Below, piece after piece: positions 5,689-13,484 of a stretch of 14,434 nucleotides of DNA (position 1 is its first letter; each line of letters opens with the position of its first letter). The stretch is from an uncultured beta proteobacterium (GTDB taxonomy: Bacteria > Pseudomonadota > Gammaproteobacteria > Burkholderiales > SG8-39). Position numbers and translations under genes: made by a program. The DNA lies in assembly GCA_903868285.1 (NCBI GenBank), contig CAIPUP010000160.1:1-14434 (forward strand), written 5' to 3'. Under the pieces are notes generated by a model that did not search any database, had not been told where the DNA came from, and worked only from the letters and a program-made list of their open reading frames with translations.

Positions 5689-7950
5689 TCATGACGGCGT
5701 CCTTTTCCCGCTCGGTGGAATGTCAAGAATCGACGGGTCCTGCTGCGTGTTCTTCGCTTCCATCATGTCAATGACGCGGCAGTCGGCGCACATCTGCAAG
5801 CGTCGCAGCCCATCACCACCGAACATCGAATGCCCCGCAAGCTTGGCACTCATGCGCTCGATCATGCTGCGCGTGCCAAAAGGCTTGGCGCAACGCACGC
5901 AGGGAAACGGCTCTTCTTCGTTCAATGTCACCGGCTCGCGTGCTTGCGGTGTCAGGAGTAAACGCGGCTGCAAGCTGATGGCGTTCTCCGGACAGGTCTG
6001 CTGACACAGGCCGCATTGCAGGCAGTTGCGTTCGACAAAACGCAGCCGGGGCGACTCACCACCATCCATCAGCGCCGAGGCCGGACAGGCGCCGACACAG
6101 GCCATGCACAGCGTGCAGGCATCGCGGTTGACCTGCACCGCACCCCAGGGCGCACCGCGTGTGAGTGCAATTTCCGTTTGCGGCGTCGGTGCATGGCGCG
6201 CCAGATGCTCGATGGCAAATTCCATCGAGGCGCGCTTTTCTGCCGCCAGGTGGTAGCTGGCCACTTGCTGCACCACCCGCGCTGGCGCAGCGTCCAGCGC
6301 CCAGAGCTGTGCTTCGAGTGCCACATCGCTGCTGTCGCTGCCGTTGCTGATCTCGCTGGCATCCGCCACCAGCCAGTGCAGATGTTTGGCCGAGGGTTTG
6401 GCCGAGGGTTTGACCGAGACAGCCGGATCAACATAGCCGAGTGCCTGCATGAGCGTTTCGGCGTGCTTGAGTTGTGCCCGCAGTGCCGCGCCGTATTCGG
6501 CATCCTGCGCAGAGGAAGCCAGCAGCGCCACCTGGCTGCCGCCCCAGGCCAGCACCGACAGCAGCACATCCAGGCCCAGCGTGGCCGGATGCATCACCTG
6601 CAACGGCAGCACACGCGCCGGCAGGCCACGTCCACGTCCGGCACCGGCACGCCGGCCGAGTTGCGACAGCAGTGCCTGCCCGCCCTCGCCATCATGAAAC
6701 AGCAGCAACGCATCGCGGCCACCGGCCTGGGCATAGGTGCCAAGTAGTTTGCGAATACGCGTGCTCAGATCGGGCATGGCCGGCGACAGATGGGTGAGCG
6801 CCCCGGAAGGGCAGACCGTGGCACAACCGCCGCAACCCATGCACAGGTGAGGCTCGACTTCGATCTGATCACCCTTCGATTTGATCGCGCCAGTGGAGCA
6901 GGTGTCGATGCAGGCAGTGCAGCCGCTCTTGCCCGAGCGACCATGGGCACAGATGCGCGGGTTGTAACGCGTCACGCGCGGCTTGTCGAACTCGCCCACC
7001 AAGGCCGACAAGCGGCCCAGGGCCAGCGCCTGATCAAGCGCATCACGGCCGGGCGCGACATAGCCCTGCGGCAGATGCGCAGTGCGCAGCAGCGGCGGGT
7101 CGCACAGATCGAGCACCAGATCGAAGCGCTCCTCGCGACGTGTGTTGCCGTCGGTGGCAGAGGACTGCAGGCGCTGGAAATCGATTGCGCCGACTTCGCC
7201 ACATGCCGTGACGCAAGCGCGATGCGACTGGCACAGTGCGGCGTTGATCTGATAGTCGAAGCCGATGGCGCCTTCGGGACAGGCGCGAATACAGGCATTG
7301 CAGCGCGTGCACAGTTCCAGATCGATGGCATTGCCCACCGACCAGCCCAGCTGGAACGCGCCCAGCCAGCCACTGAGTGAAACGCTATCGCGCTGCGCCG
7401 ACCACACCGGATAGTCGCGTTGCGGCGGCAAGCTGCCACGGGCTGCCGCCGGCGTGTCTGGAGCATCCAGCAGCAACACCGAGACATCCAGCTGCCCGTA
7501 GTCACGGGCGATGCGCTCGCTCCAGTCCAGTGCCGCCTGCGATGGCCCCACCACCAGCAAGGCACCGCTGCTGGCGTACGACACCGCAGGCACCGGCTCG
7601 GGATCAGGCAGAGTGGCCATGGCCAGCAAGGCGGCCATCTTGGGCGTGGCCGCCGCCGACTGCGCCGACCAGCCAGCGGCCTCGCGCAGATTGACAAAGC
7701 GCAGCGGCGCAACGCTGCCGGCCTGCCCGGCGATCTCGCCAAACAGGGACGCTTCCTGGGTGCAGGCGATGATGCCGCCCTCGCCCGCGACATCGTCCTG
7801 CAGCAGCGCACGGTACGCACCGAGGTCCTTGCGACACAGTTGCGACTGCAGTTGCAAGGGCTCGCGCAGCCCCAGAGCGCGCGACAACGCACGCCCATCC
7901 AGCGCACTGGTTTGATTGCACTGACACAGCGTGATGCGCTCAGGATTCAT
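5689..7950 (-). CDS. Poly-[4Fe-4S] ferredoxin-type protein of the FDH accessory cluster
   Basis: This large (753 aa) soluble-looking protein has no signal peptide. Ferredoxin-type cysteine sets are C214/C217/C220/C224; a partner set C240/C246/C250 with irregular spacing; C334/C344/C347/C351; C370/C373/C376/C380; C612/C615/C618/C622; and C643/C646/C649/C653. Further Cys pairs are C9/C11, C684/C687 and C721/C724, the last two resembling a metal-binding knuckle. The segment at 128-141 looks like a degenerate nucleotide-binding loop (LLVVGPSQAA), and no intact FAD or NAD motif is clear. Homologues are known beside DUF3305, DUF3306 and TorD genes in FDH loci, but their function is not established. 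A cytoplasmic electron carrier or a maturation factor is possible. ATG 7950 gives a start matching the conserved region, with a weak GGCGG site; ATG 7962 is a 4-residue longer alternative. The 5' end overlaps the DUF3306 gene by 11 bases. Confidence 0.9.
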   Translation of the reverse strand: MNPERITLCQCNQTSALDGRALSRALGLREPLQLQSQLCRKDLGAYRALLQDDVAGEGGIIACTQEASLFGEIAGQAGSVAPLRFVNLREAAGWSAQSAAATPKMAALLAMATLPDPEPVPAVSYASSGALLVVGPSQAALDWSERIARDYGQLDVSVLLLDAPDTPAAARGSLPPQRDYPVWSAQRDSVSLSGWLGAFQLGWSVGNAIDLELCTRCNACIRACPEGAIGFDYQINAALCQSHRACVTACGEVGAIDFQRLQSSATDGNTRREERFDLVLDLCDPPLLRTAHLPQGYVAPGRDALDQALALGRLSALVGEFDKPRVTRYNPRICAHGRSGKSGCTACIDTCSTGAIKSKGDQIEVEPHLCMGCGGCATVCPSGALTHLSPAMPDLSTRIRKLLGTYAQAGGRDALLLFHDGEGGQALLSQLGRRAGAGRGRGLPARVLPLQVMHPATLGLDVLLSVLAWGGSQVALLASSAQDAEYGAALRAQLKHAETLMQALGYVDPAVSVKPSAKPSAKHLHWLVADASEISNGSDSSDVALEAQLWALDAAPARVVQQVASYHLAAEKRASMEFAIEHLARHAPTPQTEIALTRGAPWGAVQVNRDACTLCMACVGACPASALMDGGESPRLRFVERNCLQCGLCQQTCPENAISLQPRLLLTPQAREPVTLNEEEPFPCVRCAKPFGTRSMIERMSAKLAGHSMFGGDGLRRLQMCADCRVIDMMEAKNTQQDPSILDIPPSGKRTPS

Positions 7951-8701
7951 GACTGCCGCCATCGTAAGTTTCTGATTTTATTGATATTTTTTTCAACCCA
8001 TCGGAGAGGGGCTGAGCTGCGGGCCGCGCTTCGAGCTGGGCTTCGGGCCGGGCTTCGGGCTGGGCTTCGGCTTCGATCTCGACCGCGGCATTGCGCAGCG
8101 GGTCCACCGCCGACGGCAGCGCGCGCTCCTGATTCAGCTCGTCCGGTTTCGACTCGTCCGGTTTCAGCTCGTCCGGTTTCGACTCGTCCGGTTTCGGCGC
8201 GTCCTGTTTCGGATCGTCATGCGGAAACAGCAAGCCCTTGGCCTGATTCAGGCCGCGCAGCATCGCAGCGGGAATGGGATCGGCCTGGGTGTAGTCCTCG
8301 CTATAGGCCTCGAAGCGGTCGATGACATTGAAGTGCGGATCGGCAAAGAGTTTTTTCAGCGCCGCCCGCTTTAACTGCTGCGTCACCTTGGGCTGCATGA
8401 AATCGAGATAGTCCGATTGCAACCCCTGCAAGCTATCCAGGCTGGGCAGTTCGGTGTGCTTGGTGTCGGCGTCGGCGCTGGGGTCGGCGCCGGGGTCAGC
8501 GTTGCGGCTGGGGCTCGCCTGCGCTGCGCGTTGCGGATCGATAGCTGCTATTTGCGTAGCGCCTTCCGCAGCAGTCTCAGTCGGCACCACGCCAGCCTGC
8601 ACCGCCTGCTTGCGACGCGACCAGCGCTGCAAGAAGCTGCCAGCATCCGTCGTGCGATGGTCGGCGCTCTGGCCGTCAGCCGACCGATCGTCAGCGCTCA
8701 T
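7940..8701 (-). CDS. DUF3306-domain protein of the formate dehydrogenase cluster
   Basis: This 253-aa protein of unknown function is found with FDH genes in proteobacteria. It opens with the family's FLQRWSRRK motif (residues 23-31). An Ala/Asp-rich variable linker follows, then the conserved core at about 91-150 (SDYLDFMQPKV, LKRAALKKLF, DPHFNVIDRFEAY, EDYTQADPIP). The C-terminal third is low-complexity: KPDES/KPDEL repeats at 170-189 and EA[QR]P repeats near 212-226, both visible as DNA tandem repeats. There is no signal peptide, membrane helix or Cys cluster, so it is probably cytoplasmic. ATG 8701 has a GGGGG run 9 bases upstream and overlaps the end of the DUF3305 gene by 11 bases; in-frame ATGs further upstream lie inside that gene. 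Its tight linkage suggests a role in FDH assembly, which is inference. Confidence 0.88.
   Translation of the reverse strand: MSADDRSADGQSADHRTTDAGSFLQRWSRRKQAVQAGVVPTETAAEGATQIAAIDPQRAAQASPSRNADPGADPSADADTKHTELPSLDSLQGLQSDYLDFMQPKVTQQLKRAALKKLFADPHFNVIDRFEAYSEDYTQADPIPAAMLRGLNQAKGLLFPHDDPKQDAPKPDESKPDELKPDESKPDELNQERALPSAVDPLRNAAVEIEAEAQPEARPEAQLEARPAAQPLSDGLKKISIKSETYDGGSHES
8020..8067 (-). repeat. 12-bp tandem repeats encoding Glu-Ala-Gln/Arg-Pro motifs
   Basis: Four near-identical 12-nt units (8020-8031, 8032-8043, 8044-8055, 8056-8067) lie in the DUF3306 gene and encode a charged EA[QR][PL] tail. Unit differences are mostly single bases. This is likely slippage-prone and in frame, so it changes length without disrupting the protein. 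Confidence 0.75.
8136..8210 (-). repeat. 15/30-bp tandem repeats encoding KPDES/KPDEL
   Basis: Five 15-nt units run from 8136 to 8210. The first four form two exact copies of a 30-nt unit (8136-8165 and 8166-8195), and the fifth has diverged. They encode alternating Lys-Pro-Asp-Glu-Ser and Lys-Pro-Asp-Glu-Leu in the DUF3306 protein. Exact DNA-level identity implies recent duplication. Confidence 0.85.
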
Positions 8702-9245
8702 CGCGACGCGCCCCCTTGAACGACGGCGGACGGATGCGTTTTTTCTTCGGCTCGGGCCGGTAGTGCTGGGCCACATAGGCCGCCAGCCAGGGCCGCAGAT
8801 CGTCCGGCAGCAGCACCGCATCGACGCGCTCGCCGCCGTCCATCCAGCGCGAGGCTTCGTGGTAACTCAAGGTGGCTTCCACCGGGGCGAACTCGGGTTT
8901 GTCGGGGGTCTGCGCTGCATCGGTCGCAGCCAGGGAAGACTGCTCGGCCATCTTGATCCAGACAAACGCCTGCGGATTGCTCTCGTTCAGGAAATAGCCC
9001 TCGGCCTCGTCGCGATAGAGCGTGAGTGTGAAACCGGGAAACAGCCATTGCGCTACACCCGGCACGTCATCCGGCACGACAGAAGCAACAACATCGGGTC
9101 GCACCGCTGCTGCCACGCATTCGGACGAAGCCCAGCGGCTCTGCAAAGCCCGCCGCTCCACCACCACGGCAATGCAGGCCGATTCGCGCACATTGCCCTG
9201 CTCGGCAACCATGCCGTCGGCAGTGTCATACGAACTAAACGGCAT
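8691..9245 (-). CDS. DUF3305-domain protein, first gene of the FDH gene run
   Basis: This protein of about 184 aa belongs to the DUF3305 family, which occurs next to DUF3306 in FDH loci. The family core begins with ACIAVVVERRALQSRWAS (about residues 23-40). It continues through a FPGFTLTLYRDEAEGYFLN segment and an aromatic NPQAFVWIKM strand, then ends in LSYHEASRWMDGGERVDAVLLP, a helix and a very basic tail. It has no signal peptide, membrane segment or metal motif, and its function is unknown. The start is uncertain: in-frame ATGs occur at 9305, 9266, 9245 and 9212, none with a good ribosome binding site. I prefer 9245 because it leaves room for a promoter in the gap to moaA. The 3' end overlaps the DUF3306 gene by 11 bases, which indicates co-transcription. 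Confidence 0.87.
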   Translation of the reverse strand: MPFSSYDTADGMVAEQGNVRESACIAVVVERRALQSRWASSECVAAAVRPDVVASVVPDDVPGVAQWLFPGFTLTLYRDEAEGYFLNESNPQAFVWIKMAEQSSLAATDAAQTPDKPEFAPVEATLSYHEASRWMDGGERVDAVLLPDDLRPWLAAYVAQHYRPEPKKKRIRPPSFKGARRDER

Positions 9246-9323
9246 ATCGGAACGGGAGGCTTGCATTCGGCAACTATATACTGCGCGCTCGCGAAATCGC
9301 TTCATCCAACCAAACGCTCAGTC
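9246..9323. promoter_or_regulatory. Divergent intergenic region between the FDH run and moaA
   Basis: Fewer than 80 bp separate the divergent start codons, so promoters for both gene sets should lie here. The region has one AT-rich patch, caactatatact (9271-9282). On the plus strand this gives TATACT (9277-9282), a -10-like box about 41 bases before the moaA ATG. On the minus strand the same patch gives TATATA (9280-9275), about 30 bases before ATG 9245. No good -35 box is visible for either, so activator dependence is possible. The reading is by eye only. Confidence 0.5.
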
Positions 9324-10457
9324 ATGACCGAACGCGTCATACGCATCCACGATGCCCGCCGCCAGACGCTGCCCGCCAGCACCGGCACGGGCAGCCCCGA
9401 CGAAGACAGCCAGTCGCTGCCACTGGATACGCGCGGCCGACGCATCCATGACCTGCGCATCTCGGTTACCGATCGTTGCAACTTTCGCTGCACCTACTGC
9501 ATGCCGCGCGATGTGTTCGGTCCGGACTATGCCTTTCTGTCACGCGATGCCCTGCTCTCGTTTGAAGAAATCACGTTGCTGGCACGGGTGTTCCGCAATC
9601 TGGGCGTGGAGAAAATTCGCCTCACCGGTGGCGAGCCTCTGCTTCGACGCAACCTGGAACAACTCATCGGCATGCTGGCCGCGCTGCGCGAAGACGGCCG
9701 GCCACTCGATCTCACGCTCACCACCAATGGCTCGCTGCTGGCGAAAAAAGCCCGTGCACTCAAGGCGGCAGGTCTGGACCGTGTCACGGTCAGTCTGGAT
9801 GCGCTGGATGACGCCACCTTCAAGGCCATGAACGATGCCGACTATTCGGTAGCAAGCGTGCTGGCCGGCATCGATGCCGCTGCGGATGCCGGCCTGACCC
9901 CGGTGAAAATCAACATGGTGGTCAAGCGTGGCGTGAACGAGCACTCCATCCTGCCGATGGTGCGGCACTTCAAGGGCAGCGGACACATCGTGCGCTTCAT
10001 TGAATTCATGGATGTCGGTGCCACCAATGGCTGGCGCATGGACGATGTCATTCCATCCGCCGATATCGTGCAACGCATCTCGAACGAAATGCCGCTGGTG
10101 CAAGCCGACGCGCATTACAGCGGCGAGGTGGCCGAGCGCTGGCTGCATGCCGATGGCAGTGGCGAGATCGGCGTGATCTCCTCGGTGACGCAGGCCTTCT
10201 GCTCCAGCTGCACCCGTGCCCGGCTGTCGACCGAAGGCATGCTCTACACCTGCCTGTTTGCCAGCAGCGGCTATGACCTTCGCAGCCTGTTGCGCGATAA
10301 CGGCAACAATGCCACCTCGGACCCCGAGGCCGTCGCCGCCCGCATCGCGCGCAACGTACGCAGCATCTGGCGTGCGCGCGATGATCGTTACTCCGAAATC
10401 CGCAGCGCCGATACGCCGCGTCAATCGCGTATCGAGATGTCCTATATCGGCGGCTGA
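9324..10457 (+). CDS. moaA: GTP 3',8-cyclase, first step of molybdopterin synthesis
   Basis: This 377-aa radical SAM enzyme, with MoaC, converts GTP to cyclic pyranopterin monophosphate, starting molybdenum-cofactor synthesis. The N-terminal radical-SAM cluster motif is C52/C56/C59 in TDRCNFRCTYCMP, followed by the SAM-binding TGGEP (101-105) and the TTNG motif. The second [4Fe-4S] cluster, which binds substrate in MoaA, is C293/C296 plus C310. The protein ends in Gly-Gly, as MoaA should. The frame is open upstream to 8454, but that stretch runs antisense to the DUF3305/DUF3306 genes. ATG 9324 is the first start outside them and leaves a 45-residue lead before the radical-SAM core. The ribosome binding site is weak. 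fdhD follows after 6 bases. FDH depends on this pathway for its cofactor. Confidence 0.97.
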   Translation: MTERVIRIHDARRQTLPASTGTGSPDEDSQSLPLDTRGRRIHDLRISVTDRCNFRCTYCMPRDVFGPDYAFLSRDALLSFEEITLLARVFRNLGVEKIRLTGGEPLLRRNLEQLIGMLAALREDGRPLDLTLTTNGSLLAKKARALKAAGLDRVTVSLDALDDATFKAMNDADYSVASVLAGIDAAADAGLTPVKINMVVKRGVNEHSILPMVRHFKGSGHIVRFIEFMDVGATNGWRMDDVIPSADIVQRISNEMPLVQADAHYSGEVAERWLHADGSGEIGVISSVTQAFCSSCTRARLSTEGMLYTCLFASSGYDLRSLLRDNGNNATSDPEAVAARIARNVRSIWRARDDRYSEIRSADTPRQSRIEMSYIGG

Positions 10458-10463
10458 AGCCCC

Positions 10464-11381
10464 ATGCCGGCTCAGGCTTCCCCACCTCGTGCGCGCATCC
10501 AGCTCAGCAGCAGCCAGCGCCCGCTGACCTTCGAGGTCGAAGCCATCAACGAGCGTGGCGAGTCGGTCAGCACCGCCATCGCCGGCGAAGCACCGCTCAC
10601 GCTTTATCTGGACAAGCGCGAGATCGTCACCCTGATGACCCTGGGTCAGGCCCCGGAGGCGCTGGCGCTGGGCTATTTGCGCAACCAGCGCCTGCTGCCC
10701 TCGATGGACAGCATTGCCTCGGTGCAGGCGGATTGGGAAACCAATGCCGTGGCGATTACGACCAACGCGTCTGCGCCTGAGTCCGAAGCGCATGAAACGC
10801 AGACACTGAACGCTCAGCATCTGAACGAACGCCTGTCCAAACGCACCGTCACCACCGGCTGCGGCCAGGGCACGGTGTTCGGTGATCTGATGCAGGACAT
10901 CGACAACATCCGGCTGCGCGATGACGTGCGACTGTCGGATGTCGGGCTGCATGCGCTGCTGCAGGAAGTACGACAGCATGAATCGGTCTACAAGAGCGCC
11001 GGTGCGGTGCATGGCTGCGCGCTGTTTGCCTTGCCTGCGGTGAATGCATCGACGCATGCACCGCTGTATTTCGTCGAGGATGTCGGGCGACACAATGCGG
11101 TGGATGCCATCGCCGGCATGATGTGGCTGGATGGCATTGATGGCTCGGACAAGCTGTTCTACACCACCGGCCGGCTGACCTCGGAGATGGTGATCAAGAC
11201 GGCGCAGATGGGCATTCCGTTTCTGGTGTCACGCTCCGGCCTCACCCGCATGGGCTGGGAGATCGCGCAACGCATCGGTATCAGCATGATTGGTCGCGCC
11301 AGTGGCGGCAAACACTATCTGCTGTTCACCGGCCGCGAGCGTTTTATCCAGACCCTGCAAGCACCAACACAACTCGCCTGA
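10464..11381 (+). CDS. fdhD: FdhD, sulfur carrier/sulfurtransferase required for FDH activity
   Basis: This 305-aa FdhD-family protein in E. coli accepts sulfur from IscS and passes it to the bis-MGD cofactor of formate dehydrogenase, and is essential for its activity. Family landmarks are GEAPLTLYLD (41-50), the loop TVTTGCGQGTVF (128-139), AVHGCALF (181-188), EDVGRHNAVDAIAG (205-218), TTGRLTSEMV and the SRSGLTRMG region. The mobile-loop CxxC of E. coli FdhD is here C133-G-Q-G, so only the first Cys is present. C185 is the only other nearby Cys. The gene lies 6 bases after moaA and 20 bases before the mobA-moeA fusion, so the three are probably one transcript. Assignment is firm; whether the single-Cys loop changes the mechanism is unknown. 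Confidence 0.96.
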   Translation: MPAQASPPRARIQLSSSQRPLTFEVEAINERGESVSTAIAGEAPLTLYLDKREIVTLMTLGQAPEALALGYLRNQRLLPSMDSIASVQADWETNAVAITTNASAPESEAHETQTLNAQHLNERLSKRTVTTGCGQGTVFGDLMQDIDNIRLRDDVRLSDVGLHALLQEVRQHESVYKSAGAVHGCALFALPAVNASTHAPLYFVEDVGRHNAVDAIAGMMWLDGIDGSDKLFYTTGRLTSEMVIKTAQMGIPFLVSRSGLTRMGWEIAQRIGISMIGRASGGKHYLLFTGRERFIQTLQAPTQLA

Positions 11382-11401
11382 ACGCGAGCGAAAAAAACCG
11401 C

Positions 11402-13435
11402 ATGAACCCCGAGCAAAGCCACAGCAGCAACCCCCACAGCCAGATCACCGGCCTGATCCTCGCCGGTGGCCAGGGTCGCCGCATGGGTCGTGTCGACAAA
11501 GGCTTGCAGCTATTGCAGGGGCAACGCATGGTCGATCATGTGTACCAGCGGCTGTCGCCGCAGGTAGGTGGCATCGTCATCAGCGCCAATCAGAACCAGG
11601 ATGCCTATCGCAGCTTCGGTGTGCGGGTGGTGAGCGACATCATTAGCGCTGCCCCCGGCGATGATCGTGGCGCCGGGCCGCTGGCCGGATTGCATGCCGG
11701 GCTGTCAGTGTCCAAACGCCCGCTGCTGCTGAGTGTGCCCTGCGACACGCCCTTCATTCCCGCTGATCTGGTGGCGCGCCTGCACACCCAACTGGAACAG
11801 GCCGGGGCGCAGATCGCCGTGGTGCGCACCGGTGACCAATCACATCCGGTGTTCGCCCTGATGCGTCGCTCGGTGCTGGGTCACCTGAGTGAGTTTCTCA
11901 ATGCCGGAGGCCGCAAGATCGATCACTGGTATGCCAGCCTCAAGCGGGTGGAAGTGGATTTCCCCGACGCCAGTGCCTTTGCCAACATCAACACCCGCGA
12001 AGAACTGCAACAGTGGGAACAGCACGCCGCCACCACCACAGCCGAGCAAGCTGCGGCAACGGTCACAAGCAATACATCGTCCAACCCACTGCCACCCGCG
12101 CTACCGGTGCGCGAGGCGCAGGCACAGATACGCGCCCTGCTGCCACGACCCGCGCAACAGGAAAGCGTGTCACTGCGCGAATCGCTCGGGCGCGTACTGG
12201 CCGAGGATGTGATCTCGCCCATCAATGTCCCGGCGCATGACAACTCGGCCATGGATGGCTGGGCGGTGCGCAGTATGGATTTGCAGGCGCAAGACGACAC
12301 CCCGCTACTGGAAATTGGCAGCGCATTGGCCGGCGTGCCGTTTCAAGGCCGGGTGGATGCCGGGCAATGCGTGCGCATCACTACCGGCGCGGTCATGCCC
12401 GAGGGCTGCGACAGCGTGGTGGTGCAGGAAGTGGTGCGACAGGAAACCGGGCCGCAGGTAACCGAGCCGCAGGCGCTTGGGGAACAACACCAGCCTGCCA
12501 GCACACGCATCTGGGTGCCGGCAGGTCAGAGCGCGGGACAGAACCGCCGTCTGGCTGGTGAGGATCTCACTGCCGGCAAGCCCGCCTTGCGCGCCGGTGA
12601 GCGCATGGGTCCGGCTGCCATTGGCTTGCTGGCCTCGATCGGCCTCACCCATGTGCCGGTTTATCCGCGACTGCGCGTGGCCATCCTGTCCACGGGTGAC
12701 GAACTCTGTCCGCCCGGTGAGGCGCTGCGCCCGGGACAGATTTACGACTCCAATCGCCACACGCTATGGGGACTGCTGCAACAACTGGGCTGCGAAATCA
12801 TCGACCTTGGCATGGTGCGCGACGACCCGCTGCTGCTCGAAGCGGCACTGCGCCAGGCCGCGGCCAGTGCCGATGCGGTGATCACATCGGGTGGCGTATC
12901 GGTGGGTGAAGCCGATTTCACCAAACCAATGATGCGCAAGCTGGGCGAAGTGGAGTTCTGGACTATCGCCATGCGGCCCGGCCGACCGATGGCCTTTGGC
13001 TGGATCGCCGCCGGGGACAAACGCGATCATCGCGCCATGCTGTTCGGACTGCCCGGCAATCCGGTGGCAGTGATGGTGACCTTCCATCACTTCGTGCGCG
13101 CCGCGCTGCTGCGCATGATGGGCTGTCGCGATAGTGATGAAGTCGCAGGCAACGATGCCGCGAATGCGCCAGCAGGTGATGTACCGCTGCTACGCGCACG
13201 CAGCGCCGTGGCGATACGCAAGCGCCCCGGGCGCACCGAGTACCAGCGCGGTGTGCTCAGTCGCGGCCAGCATGACGGGCGCGACGAACCGCAAGTGCGC
13301 CTCACCGGATCGCAAGGCTCGGGCATCCTGCGCTCGATGGTCGAAGCCGATTGCTTCATCGTGCTCGACCATGCCCAGGGCGATGTCGCACCAGGTGACT
13401 GGGTGGATGTGATGTTGCTGGCGGGGTTGCAGTAG
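11402..13435 (+). CDS. MobA-MoeA fusion: molybdenum cofactor guanylyltransferase plus molybdopterin molybdotransferase
   Basis: This single 677-aa frame joins two enzymes of late molybdenum-cofactor synthesis. Residues about 15-205 are MobA: the LILAGGQGRRMG nucleotide-binding loop (18-29), VPCDTPFIP (112-120), and NINT (195-198). MobA adds GMP to give the bis-MGD form that FDH needs. A Thr/Ala/Asn/Pro-rich linker (about 206-234) leads into MoeA (about 235-677): PAHDNSAMDGWAV (277-289), RITTGAVMPEGCDSVVVQE (325-343), STGDEL (430-435), TSGGVSVGEADF (495-506) and FGLPGNPVA (548-556). MoeA inserts molybdate into adenylylated molybdopterin. No internal ATG with a ribosome binding site lies near the junction, so two separate proteins are unlikely. 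Both halves keep their motifs. It starts 20 bases after fdhD with no strong ribosome binding site. Usual names are mobA and moeA, so I give no single symbol. Confidence 0.94.
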   Translation: MNPEQSHSSNPHSQITGLILAGGQGRRMGRVDKGLQLLQGQRMVDHVYQRLSPQVGGIVISANQNQDAYRSFGVRVVSDIISAAPGDDRGAGPLAGLHAGLSVSKRPLLLSVPCDTPFIPADLVARLHTQLEQAGAQIAVVRTGDQSHPVFALMRRSVLGHLSEFLNAGGRKIDHWYASLKRVEVDFPDASAFANINTREELQQWEQHAATTTAEQAAATVTSNTSSNPLPPALPVREAQAQIRALLPRPAQQESVSLRESLGRVLAEDVISPINVPAHDNSAMDGWAVRSMDLQAQDDTPLLEIGSALAGVPFQGRVDAGQCVRITTGAVMPEGCDSVVVQEVVRQETGPQVTEPQALGEQHQPASTRIWVPAGQSAGQNRRLAGEDLTAGKPALRAGERMGPAAIGLLASIGLTHVPVYPRLRVAILSTGDELCPPGEALRPGQIYDSNRHTLWGLLQQLGCEIIDLGMVRDDPLLLEAALRQAAASADAVITSGGVSVGEADFTKPMMRKLGEVEFWTIAMRPGRPMAFGWIAAGDKRDHRAMLFGLPGNPVAVMVTFHHFVRAALLRMMGCRDSDEVAGNDAANAPAGDVPLLRARSAVAIRKRPGRTEYQRGVLSRGQHDGRDEPQVRLTGSQGSGILRSMVEADCFIVLDHAQGDVAPGDWVDVMLLAGLQ

Positions 13436-13484
13436 CGAGGCTTTGACAGCAGGCTATCGCAGTCGGCCTGGCCACCGACCCAAC

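Noticed and set aside
8136..8210. Regular repeats that could suggest a CRISPR array
   Set aside because: Units are 15 bp and contiguous with no spacers, and they translate in frame as KPDES/KPDEL.
8454..9323. Upstream extension of the moaA frame to 8454
   Set aside because: The extra 290 codons run antisense through the DUF3305 and DUF3306 genes and look like no MoaA N-terminus.
9540..11093. A 517-codon minus-strand frame opposite moaA and fdhD
   Set aside because: It spans two well-identified genes and their junction in antisense, and the translation shows no known motif.
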